The notes beneath the pieces are model-generated. The model did no database searches. It saw nothing but the letters and a program-made list of their open reading frames with translations, and was not told the origin of the DNA. From NCBI GenBank assembly GCA_950295325.1, contig OX485808.1, positions 16,884,527 through 16,948,526 on the forward strand: 64,000 nucleotides of DNA, written 5' to 3'. Shown piece after piece: positions 36,408 to 46,577 of this stretch. Source of the stretch: Polytrichum commune (lineage: Eukaryota > Streptophyta > Polytrichopsida > Polytrichales > Polytrichaceae). The position numbers and the translations under genes were made by a program. Numbering within the stretch: the first letter of the stretch is position 1; every line of letters begins with the position of its first letter.

Positions 36408-39400
36408 ATGAAAGGACTACGGGGTACTTCGATGACTGGGTCAGGAAGAGTAGCTACGGATGTCGGATCCGAGGATAGATTTGAGATTCGAAGCATGGAT
36501 GGAACGAGTTCATGCCTCAGTATGGAGGGTCTTAGCTTAGACTTGATTGGTGACGGGGATATGAGTTGTAGTGTGACACATGGAGATGACGGAGCCAGCA
36601 GCTCAGATGGTTCCTCTCCCTTGGGCTGGCCTTTGGCGCGAAGGGATAGGTTGAGTTCAGCTCCTTCTCCTTCTTCATCAAATTTAACAAGCGTAAGCAA
36701 AAATTTTATGTGGGAAGAGAAAAGGGAGAAGCGGGAAACAGGACTCTCAGGTTGGCCATTTTACATTTTTTAACGTTTTCGTTCGTATTGCTAGTAGGAA
36801 AAGGGCCCTTCCGGGCGTGCTTCTGGTGAAGAAAAAAAGTCCACGTTGCAATAATATTTGCAAGTATGACATGTCTCATTGTCCTAACTTGTTTCGCTCC
36901 ATACTACTTTTCACAAGGATGAGCTAGGATTGTCAGTAATTGTAAGCGATGGCTCTTCATATCAATCATTTCTTTAAGATCTAAATCGTCAAATTTTTGT
37001 CAACCTACAGAAGTGGAGATGATGAAGGAAAGGTTTGCAAAGCTGCTGCTTGGAGAGGACATGTCTGGTGGTGGTAAAGGGGTGTGCACTGCGTTAGCTA
37101 TCTCTAATGCTATTACTAATCTTTCAGGTATAAAGCAAAGCTTCCTGCGGTCGAGTTGTGAATAATGAAAGTGCACGCAGTATTGATTATTTAGTCCTCT
37201 TCACTCCCATGGTGTGCCCTAGAAGGAAGTGATCATGGTTATGGACTGCTGAATTTGATTGGTTCCTTTTTATTGATGCTGCAGCGTCAGTGTTTGGGGA
37301 ATTATGGAGGTTAGAGCCACTCTCTGTGGAGCGGCGGACTATGTGGAGACGAGAGATGGAATGGCTTCTCTCTGTGAGTGATCATATTGTGGAGTTGGTA
37401 CCTTCTTGGCAAAGATATCCAGACGGTAGCACTTTGGAGGTGTGTACTATGGTCCTAGCTACTGTGCCCTGATTGTAGATCTTTTTGCAAATGGTTGATC
37501 CATTTCTGTAGAATTCAATAGCGCAGTCAACCTCGATTATTGTTCACTGGATGATCTTATTTAAAACGCTTTGATCCATTAGAATAGTTCCTTTCCAATG
37601 AAGCATGATGGGTATCTAATGGGAGGGGGGGGGGGGGGAGGGGGGGAGAGATATCAAAGTTGACATCTATTGCGAAGTATCATGAATTCAGTTGGCATGT
37701 ATTTATAATTTCTGTGCTCTTGTTTGAAAAGCCTCTTCTGGGCATATCATACAATTTTCTGGTTAATATCTAGTGAAAAATCTTGCAGTTTGTTGAGTTG
37801 TGCAATTTGGACGCAGGTTATGGTGAGCAGACCCCGATCAGATCTTAACATCAATTTGCCAGCTCTCCGAAAGCTGGACAGCATGCTCCTTGTAAGCCTC
37901 ATCTTCTTGTGTAGCTTTTGTTATCTTGGTATCCACCCTACCGAGGACTCCAGATATTTCCTAATTATCCTTTTTATACTATTATTACTTTCCGAAATTG
38001 CTGCTTGGGCATCGAGGTTGAATGTGGCAATGAGGATACACAGTTTCTCTCCTGCTAGGCATGATATTCAACCCGAAAGAACAGCAATTCCCCCTAGGAA
38101 TTTTTGTCCAGTTCCGAGTAGCTGGTCATGATTACGAACCCAGAAGACAAATATGAAAAGTTGGAAATGAGGACAAGCCATTAGCTGAATAAGTACTGCA
38201 GGGCCCTGTTCACAGAGTTCATTATTTTCTATAATCCATATTTTGTCCATGAAGTACTGGCTCTGTCTTGATGGTTCAGTTTGCAAAGAACAAATAAAGA
38301 GCTCATTGTCTATCTCCTTTCTCGTAGGTTTCTCTACGGATGCTGGTGAACAGAAGCGTGCATTTATTCTAGAACTTATCTTCACAGACACTTGATGCAC
38401 AGGAACTAGTCCTCCAGTGTGAAGAAGCACCTGCTTTCTCCACTGGGCTGACCTCTTTTGAACACGTGATTGTGGTTTTGCAGGACTCGTTAGAGAGTTA
38501 TCATGACACAGACTTTTGGTACGTGGACCGTGGTATTGCAGTAGCTGAGATAGACAGCAGAGGTGTGAGGCACTCCATGCAGCGACAAGAAGAGAAATGG
38601 TGGCTGCCAACCCCAAAAGTTCCTCCTAATGGTCTTTCTGAAAATTCAAAGAAACATCTTCATAACCAACGGGATGCCACAAGTCAAATTCTTAAAGCAG
38701 CCATGGCAATCAATGCTCAAACCTTGCTTGAAATGGAGGCCCCTAGCATGTATTTTGACTCTCTTCCAAAGGTATTACTTATATGAAATTTCTCGCTCAT
38801 TCGTCAACATAGTTGCTGGAAATGATGCTTCTGAAAAACAATTCCTCTTTCTATTACCTAGGGGGTTGGATATACATTATAGATGCCACTTGCATATCCA
38901 ACTAGATAGAAAGAAAATGATTCTTGACCTTCTAATTTTTTTGTAAAGTGACTCTACTGTCACATCCTTCATCGCTGTTGTACTCTTCCTATTCGTAGGT
39001 GCTAAGACTGAGCGATTAGTGTCCAGAAGATTCTCTTTCTGAGTGGTTGAAAATATTTTGTATGAAAGGTTCTCCTTCTAACAAGTGACTCCGTGCCCAA
39101 TAATATACCCGTCTACTCACTGTAGTGATTCCACAGGCTTTTCTTTATTTTCTAATGTTCTGAAGACTCCGCCATTTGTTTCTCTTCAACAAATAGTTTT
39201 GATTGTAGTTCTTAGGTGCTTTTAGGAGCGTCTTCCTTTTTTATCACAGCATCATACTCGGTGACTTACGTAGATTTTATTATATTCCGTGTTGCAGAAT
39301 GGCAGGGCATGTCTTGGGGATGCACTTTACCGAGCTATTGCCTCAGAACACTTCTCTCCAGACCGACTTGTTTCGGAACTGGACATTGCTGATGAACATA

Positions 39401-40456
39401 ATATACTAGAGCTAGCAAATCGGCTGGAATCTGCTGTACTTCTGTGGCGACGGAGAGGTCAAACAAAGACCACACAGGTGACCCCGAGAGAGAAATTCAA
39501 TGCCAAAAGTTCATGGGGGAAAATGAAAGATCTGGTGGGAGATATGGACAGGAGGGGATTGTTCGCGAATAGAGCAGAGAGTCTACTTGTGCGGCTAAAA
39601 CAGCTTGTCCCAGGGATGGCACAGACAATGTTGGACACAAACAAAATTCAGTTCAACAGGGTAGGTTTCTTTCTGGGCCCTGGAACCTTGATTTTGCAAA
39701 TATAGCTGAATTGTAGATGATAATTTGTGCAGCTGGTAATGTCTGCCTTTCAGTTTCTCTTCGATGCTAACACACAGTCCCCCATGTTCCTAGTTTCCTG
39801 TTAACTTATGACGATCACCTTAAGGCAGCGAGAACCATGCTGTCTGCCTTTCTCTAGCAAATGGGTGGCTGAAGTAGAGATTTCAATTATACTATCAAAG
39901 CTGCTATAAAATAGCTTCAAGTGGTGCAAGTGGTTCTAAGTTTCAGCTGGTGGCTGTGCAGGATGTGGGACAGTCAATTTTGGAGAGCTATTCTCGAGTG
40001 CTAGAGAGTTTAGCATTCAACATCATGGCACGCATCGATGATGTACTCTATGCTGATGATATGGTGAAGAAGACGTTGGCACCTCAAGTACCCTTGGGTC
40101 GTGAGCGTTCCATCTCAAAACGCATGTATTCCAGCCGGAAAAGGTCAAATGGGTCTATGCATTTCACCGCCCTGAGCACACCCTATGTGACACCGTTCAT
40201 CTCCCCTGATAATTCCCCATCTCCGAGTCCTCTAAGAACAACGCCCTGCTCTCCTCGGGAATATGCAAAGCCAGGACCCATTCTAGTCCCTTCCCTAGGT
40301 AGAGCTCTGTCAGACTACCTAGACTTAACAGAAGGGGATGCTGAGCAGGAACAAGAGGCACAACGGAAGTTCTCAGCAGAGGCTGCAAGGCCTTGGACTT
40401 ATGCGGGACACCTCGAGAACAGCAATGCTCTACACAGCCCACCAGGGCGCGACTAG
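36408..40456 (+). CDS. ROPGEF: RopGEF (PRONE-domain exchange factor), 7 coding exons
   Basis: RopGEFs load GTP onto ROP/RAC GTPases at the plasma membrane and steer polar growth, often downstream of receptor kinases. Exons: 36,408-36,750; 37,011-37,127; 37,285-37,439; 37,817-37,891; 38,484-38,771; 39,298-39,660; 39,962-40,456. Every intron is GT-AG and phases join without a shift, giving 611 residues, a normal family length. The N-terminal ~114 residues are Ser-rich and variable. PRONE spans about 115-485: [53 protein letters not shown], the WW loop [15 protein letters not shown] needed for nucleotide release, and [16 protein letters not shown]. The Ser/Pro-rich C tail ends in a conserved PWTYAGHLE...PGRD block, the regulatory tail of the family. 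Exon 5 as spliced lacks about three residues usual before DS-L/F. The start ATG is the first in frame; a longer N-terminus via an upstream exon is possible. Confidence 0.92.
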
Positions 40457-41269
40457 ATGTAGTTGGAGATTTTGGGGAGTTTCAGTTTGTCCTTTGTACA
40501 TTACCAATTCATCCGTCACTTCCAGAAGGCCAACTTTGAGGATGTATATCTGGCTGTTCCTTGCCTGGATGCTCACCCCTACGATTCTTGTTAGGGTCAT
40601 ACACAGGAGTTAGGTCTCCGTTTTCTGCTCACAGCATGTATATCTGCGCTCATCCTCTTTTAGGAAGCCGTGGGATGTTTTGAGTCATTTGTAGCATCCT
40701 ATTTATCTAGTCAATTCGAATCTGGCTAGGGTTAGAATCATCTGCACCCGCAGGCAACAGGTGCAGCAGTGTGCTACCTTACATGTTGTTTGCAAACTCT
40801 GCAACAATTTGGGCTCGACCGGTCAATGATATGTGGGTGCACTGAAAAATATGATTGTGTGCGTGCAGTTTACTTCATACATGGTTCAATACATTTCTGA
40901 GATTATGGTGAACTTTTTTATAATGTCTTGTCATGTCGTGTTGGACTCTGTTGCTAAGGTCCTGCCATGGGCAAACGAATACTTGAGTCAAGGAGTAACA
41001 ACCAACAGGCCAAGGACTACCTACTGACCAATCTGTCTATTACAATCGGTGATGTTTGTCTGGCTGTCTTGTTTCAGATCTCTCATCCGACGCACCTGTT
41101 CAAAGCCTGCACCGTGGCAGGGACTCTATTGATATGCAATTGAGAGGGGAGATCACTCACAATGCATCTTCTATTTGAAATCTCGAGGGATTTAAGACAC
41201 TCTCAGGCGTGCAAGTTGCAAGTATCAAAAACCTTAGTGTCACTTTGGTGTCCTATAAACTGCAGAATT
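40457..41269 (+). other. RopGEF 3' flank
   Basis: Probable 3' UTR followed by intergenic DNA. No clear AATAAA polyadenylation signal was singled out and no other gene is recognised. A 64-codon frame at 40,833-41,027 has no family match. Confidence 0.4.
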
Positions 41270-41289
41270 GTGATTGACCCTATTCTGCA

Positions 41290-41680
41290 GTAGAATCAGC
41301 TGAGCCAAGTCCAAGTTTTGGAAAACTTCGGTTTAGAAATCTTTGGTGTTGCCAAGATTTAACCTAACTCAATTTACGTGCGATGGAATGTCTTCAACAT
41401 TTGGTGGTCGAGGGTTGTGAAATTTTGGAGAAGCTCCAAGTGTGTTGAAGAGGAGTGCATGCCCAGACTCCATTATCTCAAACTTGGTGCAAACTATGTA
41501 TTTGAGAGTGCACCCACAATTTGGCGGTGCACAAAGTGGGTATGTGTGGAAATTTCTCGTTGTCTAAAGTTATTGCTTAAATGCATGGATGTTGAAGCCT
41601 GTGAAAAGTTGGAATTTCTAGCAATTAAGGGGTCATGTGAGATGAGTCAGGGAGGTTTTGGGCATTATCAGTTAAAATCC
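41290..41680 (+). pseudogene. LRR-like fragment of a resistance-type gene
   Basis: Two overlapping frames carry leucine-rich-repeat-like text: MECLQHLVVEGCEILEKLQ from 41,383, then after a frame change near 41,440 MPRLHYLKLGANY and CEKLEFLAIKG. The L-x2-L-x-(V/L)-x-x-C/N spacing is that of plant NLR leucine-rich repeats. There is no start codon, no NB-ARC in front and the frame is broken, so this is a relic. It lies upstream of the truncated TIR-NB-ARC gene, which lacks exactly this kind of domain. It could be a displaced piece of a sister gene. Confidence 0.5.
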
Positions 41681-41689
41681 TAGTGTTTC

Positions 41690-41885
41690 CAAGTACAGCC
41701 GGTTACATGTTGTGATCTTTTGGTTTTTGCTTCATTAATTCAAGATACATTCTATAGATTGCTCTAAAGTGATTGGTAATTTTCTTGAAGTGTTGAACTT
41801 CAACTGGTTATTTCTCAACCTCAACCGGTTCATCCGAAACTAGCGGTCGGCTCTCCCCATTCATTGCTTCAAAAGCAGCATTGAC
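41690..41885 (-). repeat. AACCGGTT-type repeat, inverted copy
   Basis: Reversed unit with CTAGTGTTTCCAAGTACAGC, CAACTGGTTATTTCTCAA, CAACCGGTTCATC and GGTCGGCTCTCCCCATTCAT, matching the 5.8-kb array. It separates the LRR relic from duplication copy 1. Confidence 0.75.
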
Positions 41886-41941
41886 CTAAAACTTGCAAGT
41901 GCTGGACATGGTGTTTTGAAACTTCATGATTGGCAATCAAT

Positions 41942-44706
41942 GACTTGTGAAAGTGTGAAAGAGAGTGGGTTGGCATGAAGGATCTAATTCTGAATACAAG
42001 TTGGCTTTCAACAAGGATCCCAATGAAACACATCTTAGAAAGAAGCATAGGGGGTCGCTATCGCATGTGGTTCAGTATGGGAGGAATTTGACACAAATCT
42101 TTCTTTATACAATCTTTCCTAGAAGAGCTTTAAAGTTCTGGAAAATTTGAGTGGGCTTGAAGAACTTTTAAAATAATTAAAATAATAATAATTGGGATGT
42201 GCAAATTCATTGTTTATGATGTTTAGTGTCATGTACACTATTTGCAAAGGGCCTAAGCTAGATGCCTAGAGGTCTCAAAGTGTTAGGCTTGCTAATTGCC
42301 AATATGATTCCATTTGTCAACATAAAAGTAGCTTATGGTGAAAAGATATCTATATCATGATATATGGAGGGGCACATTGGGATACGTCAAATGACAATCT
42401 TGCGTTTTAGAATGTGAGGAGAAGATATTTTTGAGGGTACTAATGGCAAAGTGTCATGCGTTTACATTTTTAGTGTGCAAAGAGGAAGACATTTGTGTGC
42501 ACTTTTTAGTCAACTTGTAGACCATTGTGACACATAGGCATGCACCTCATGACACTACTCAGGCCAAGATATTAGTAAACGTACTTGAAGGCCAAGTGTC
42601 ATGAGTTGACATTTATGGTGAAGTTGATCAATATAGTAACCTAGCGTACGCTTGAAAATATGGTAAGTGACACTATTAAACACCAAATACCATAGATGGT
42701 GTAGTGGATTCAGGTATACTTTGCTTGGAAGGTTTCACAATTCTTAGAAAGCTCACAATAGCACATGGCAATGTGCATACTATCACCATCATTGGGGTCT
42801 GGACTTTGGAATGCCATAGCGATTTCGACATAAATTGGATAAGCTCCGAAATTGAAGGAAATGTTTGGAATTATTTAAATTTCAAAATAAAATTTGTACA
42901 TAAAAGCTTCCAAAAAAGTTTAACTTTCTGTTGAGCCTTGGTAATTTTTTCATTAAAGGCCAAAAAGGGCGCATCCCGCTTGAACACAAAGTGTATTTTG
43001 GGAGCAACATGTCCCATCTCATTGTGTTGATTTTGTGCAATTTTTGTTTCTCTAATGAGTCGCTAAGAATTACACAAGTATTCATACACATTCCACCCAA
43101 TTAAGTGCGATTGACTGTAATTAAGTCTAATTAATTCTGATTAATCCTAATTAAGCCCAAGTATGCATACCAAATTAAGTAAGCCTGATTAGTAATAAAA
43201 TGTAATTACTGGAATTAAATAAAATTAATTCGAGTAATTACATCGATTAATTAATTAATTCCAGTAAGTACATTTTATAATTAATTGTGTATGAATACTT
43301 GTGAAAGTAGACGGAATTACATAAAGTAGTATAAAATATACATAGTAAATCAACACACTAAATTGAAGTGTCATTTCAGAATGACAAAGACAATTTCAAA
43401 TGGTAAGTCATAAAAATTATAACCTCAATGTTAATGAGGATTTTGTAATTTTTTTTGACCTCCAAATTAATTACGTGCTTCATTAATGGTTTCACTTCTG
43501 GAATGAAATCCCAAACAATTGCTTATTTATTGATTGGAAGTGCACATATATATTGGATTTTAGACCCTGAGGGTGAAGTGCACTCAATATGGGATTTGTA
43601 ATCAAACGGCCTTCAAAAATGCAAGGGAAATGTTTTTTTCGAAGTTAGGTGGGGCGGGCAGCAATTTTCGGTCGGGTTCAGAAATTTTCCTAGAGGGCTG
43701 CCCCAACCGGGATCTGACAACCCCCATAGTTCGTAGGGGGGACTTAGGGCCGGTTTACACTATGGACCATGAAGTCGGACCATGGAAGATGGCCTTTGTC
43801 AATGGTCCGAGTTCATGGTCCCACTCCATAAAAAAATTAGTATTGAGAGCCTTGGGGCCCTCACTAGGTGTAAACCGAATGTGCACCAAGAAGAATGACC
43901 ATGTACCAAAAAGTGAAGGTGTTGATTTTTTAAACACATGCCCCAAAAGGGCAATTTTGAAAAAAATACACGGTCGACCATTCTCTTACCTTCTCTTTGG
44001 CTTCACTTGTCTTCACTTCTTGCTAAATGTGTTGAGGATATGGCTTGCAAATCTTCTCACAAAAAAATTCATAAAAAAATGAGCAATTTAATTTGTACAT
44101 GTTCAATGTAATTTACATGTGACATGTACCTTGTGTTGTCACTACACTAAATAGGATATATATAGTGTTTGATTATATTTAATTTTGTTACCACCCTACC
44201 TTGCTCAACACTAAAGTTCAATTCTTTGATAATTAGTGTTAGAAGATTTCCCACTGCGGTTTTTTTGACCACCCTCATCTATAGTCATTAAACGACTACA
44301 TATTTTTCTTTTTCTTTTTGCAACTGCAATTTTAGAAAAAATTGGGCGTGTAATATACCGTTGGAATATTACAACGGTATATTACAAGCCCCCAAATTCT
44401 AGACATTATAGTTGGTAGAGCAAAAAAAACATCTGCACTAAAATTCTTGAGTTTTAGATGTCCCACGTTGTTTGGTGAAACACGTGGGAGCCGGTTTAAA
44501 GGGTAGAGCACGGTAGTAAAGGTATGACTCATGGGCTATAATGTGATTGAGGCACATAGAGGGTAGATCCATATAAAAAATTAGTAGAATTGCATTTCTT
44601 TGCCATGGGCCCTTGCCTTTTCCTATCAGACCACCTCTCTTGCCTCTCTCACCGCAAAACCTGTTGGACCAATTCAGTGCATTTATTAGGCCTTAAAAAT
44701 TATATT
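41942..44706 (+). repeat. Large direct duplication, copy 1 (2.77 kb)
   Basis: From GACTTGTGAAAGTGTGAAAG to TTAGGCCTTAAAAATTATATT this segment is nearly identical to 49,406-52,587, differing by scattered substitutions, small indels and a 449-bp insertion in the second copy. It contains a MITE of the 30.5-kb family (42,215-42,703), AT-rich DNA with TTAATTAATTAATT, and most of a Tourist-like element. It encodes no recognisable gene; frames conserved between copies are by descent only. Confidence 0.9.
42215..42703 (+). mobile_element. MITE of the 30.5-kb family, in duplication copy 1
   Basis: Opens TTTAGTGTCATGTACACTAT and ends ACCATAGATGGTGTAGTG, with GTGACACTATT near the right end. Its inverted homologue is at 30,531-31,075 and its sister in copy 2 is at about 49,676-50,150. 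It is non-coding. Confidence 0.55.
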
Positions 44707-44823
44707 TTGGGGACCTCAACCTTCATGGTCCCTTTGACATTTTTTCCTTAGTGTAAACCTAAGCCAATCAGATGCCTTGTAGAGACCTGGTCCAACGTCA
44801 TGGTCCAGAGCGTAAACCGGCCC
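43747..44823 (+). mobile_element. Tourist-like element, 1.08 kb, non-autonomous
   Basis: The left end is GGGCCGGTTTACACTATGGA (TTA before it) and the right end, reversed, is GGGCCGGTTTACGCTCTGGA (GTA after it). CATGGTCC-type arms follow on both sides. It belongs to the family of 13,684-14,056. The copy 1 boundary of the large duplication (44,706) falls inside this element, so the duplicated copy at 51.6 kb lacks its right end. The interior has an inverted pair, CCACGTTGTTTGGTGAAACA near CACGTGGG, but no transposase. Confidence 0.75.
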
Positions 44824-44944
44824 GTAATGTCCGCCGGGTTCTCCTGGGGTTCTGCTGTGATTCTTCTGGGGACTTGCTGCGAGGCTTCTGGAGTTTGGCA
44901 AAACTGCTGGTACTGTTGTTTTTGGCAAAACTGGTGGTACTGTG

Positions 44945-45336
44945 TTTTTGGTATGACGATTACTCGTTTGATATACTGGTGGTATCTGCCTGTGGCTTCA
45001 TATTTTCCTACATAAGATTCCAAGAGATCGTGGGAATTATAAGTTAGTGCAGTGTTCGTAATGTATTTCCGTCGTCCTCCTTAGATCTGGACGGCACTGA
45101 AGGTGTGCGGAGGATCTGTGAAGAGAGCGTTTCTGGCGTTTTTGGGTGTGACGATTACTCGTTTGATATACTGGTGGTATCTGCCTGTGGCTTCATATTT
45201 TCCTACATAAGATTGCAAGAGATCGTGGGAATTATAAGTTAGTGCAGTGTTCGTCATGTATTTCCGTCGTCCTCCTTAGATCAGGCCGGCAGTGAAGGTG
45301 TGGCGGAGGATTTGTGAAGAGAGCGTTTCTGGCGTT
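44945..45336 (+). repeat. Tandem duplication, two 195-bp units
   Basis: Both units contain ACGATTACTCGTTTGATATA, CTGTGGCTTCATATTTTCC, GTGGGAATTATAAGTTAGTG and GAGAGCGTTTCTGGCGTT, starting 195 bp apart with few differences. They lie 1.3-1.7 kb upstream of the TIR exon, in what is probably that gene's 5' region. They are non-coding as far as I can see. Confidence 0.85.
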
Positions 45337-46577
45337 GAGATGATTGGGAAGTAAAAGTTAGTACCAATTAGAAGACGATACTCTAGGAACCAAGTGCAGG
45401 TTGCAGAGCCAGACGTTTTTCCTGATTTGCCAAGTCGGGAAGTGTTGAGAGCTCCAAGGCTGTGTGGTTCTTGTTTGGTATTACGAAGGTACTTGTCGAG
45501 ATTATGGCATTATGGTTCAGGTTCCTCAGGATGTGTGTAGTATACTAGGTGTTTGGCTGGGTTTGTCGGTGTGAAGGGACAATTAGCAGAGGGAAATCTT
45601 GAATTAGTTCTTGGAAGGTGGTCCTTCAAAACTTTGTTAGAGTGTAAGTTGATAGATTTGTACGATGCTGGCAACATTTGATATCCTCTTAAACTCTTAA
45701 GGGGTTCGGAAATTTAATTCTCGCGTTGCGGAGGTAAAATTTCAGGGTTATCACGTGCGAGTTGTTTGTTGGAGTTGCTAGATCACTGTAATGGAGGGGG
45801 ATGTGGAGGGTGTGTTTTGAAGTTCACTAGCTTATAGAGGCACGGGGTTTGGCTGGATGGATGCAGGGGGTGAAGCCTGGGCCTTTGGTGAACACGAAAG
45901 AGTGAGATCTTGAAGCCGGCCGTGCAGGATCTCTGGTGAGCTCGTTAGGGTTTCGTTTGGTTCACGGCGAGAGGGGGTGTGCATCATTTGAGCTTGGTGT
46001 AAGAAGTCGAGCATGGTGATCATAGCAGAGTCGGAGGACAGGGCTGGCCGCGAAAGGTGGGTGCAACTTGTGAGTAGATAGTGTGTAGACAGGTTATAGT
46101 TGACATCTTCTGACTTACACTGGCAACCCTTCTTCATATCGCCCCGTCGCCAAATCAGAGCCTTAAGTTCATCAGGTCGGGCTGTATCTAATACAGAGAT
46201 AAGAGGTGCTACTGCTGAAAGTGGTGCATCTACCCTGATCCTAGATGTTGGAAGAGAGGTGATGATTTATAGGGCCTCTGTGTTGATTCATGTATCTATG
46301 AATATGATTGATAACCAATAATTGTGATAGATCATCTGGATTGAGTACAGAGGAGTGCAGTGGGCAAAATTTACTCGCTTCTGCGCGTTGCAGTAGACCC
46401 AGCACGAACATGACGTTTTCCTTCGGTTTCATTGAGTACAATACCGGAGATGGATGCGATTGGTTTAGTTTTGTTGTAAATTGCACATGAGAAGCTTAGG
46501 CCGTTGTTAAATTGTCAACCCATGCAGCCTCTTCGTTGTCGTAGTTCACATTTTCGTGTCCACTTGTTGATGAATAG
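45337..46577 (+). other. Upstream region of the TIR-NB-ARC gene
   Basis: No protein family is recognised on either strand. This stretch may hold the promoter, 5' UTR and a first coding exon supplying the missing start codon of the TIR exon. A 101-codon minus-strand frame at 45,832-46,137 has no match. Confidence 0.4.

Noticed and set aside
45832-46486. Minus-strand frames at the receptor's upstream region
   Set aside because: No domain and no codon pattern; likely chance frames opposite the 5' region.
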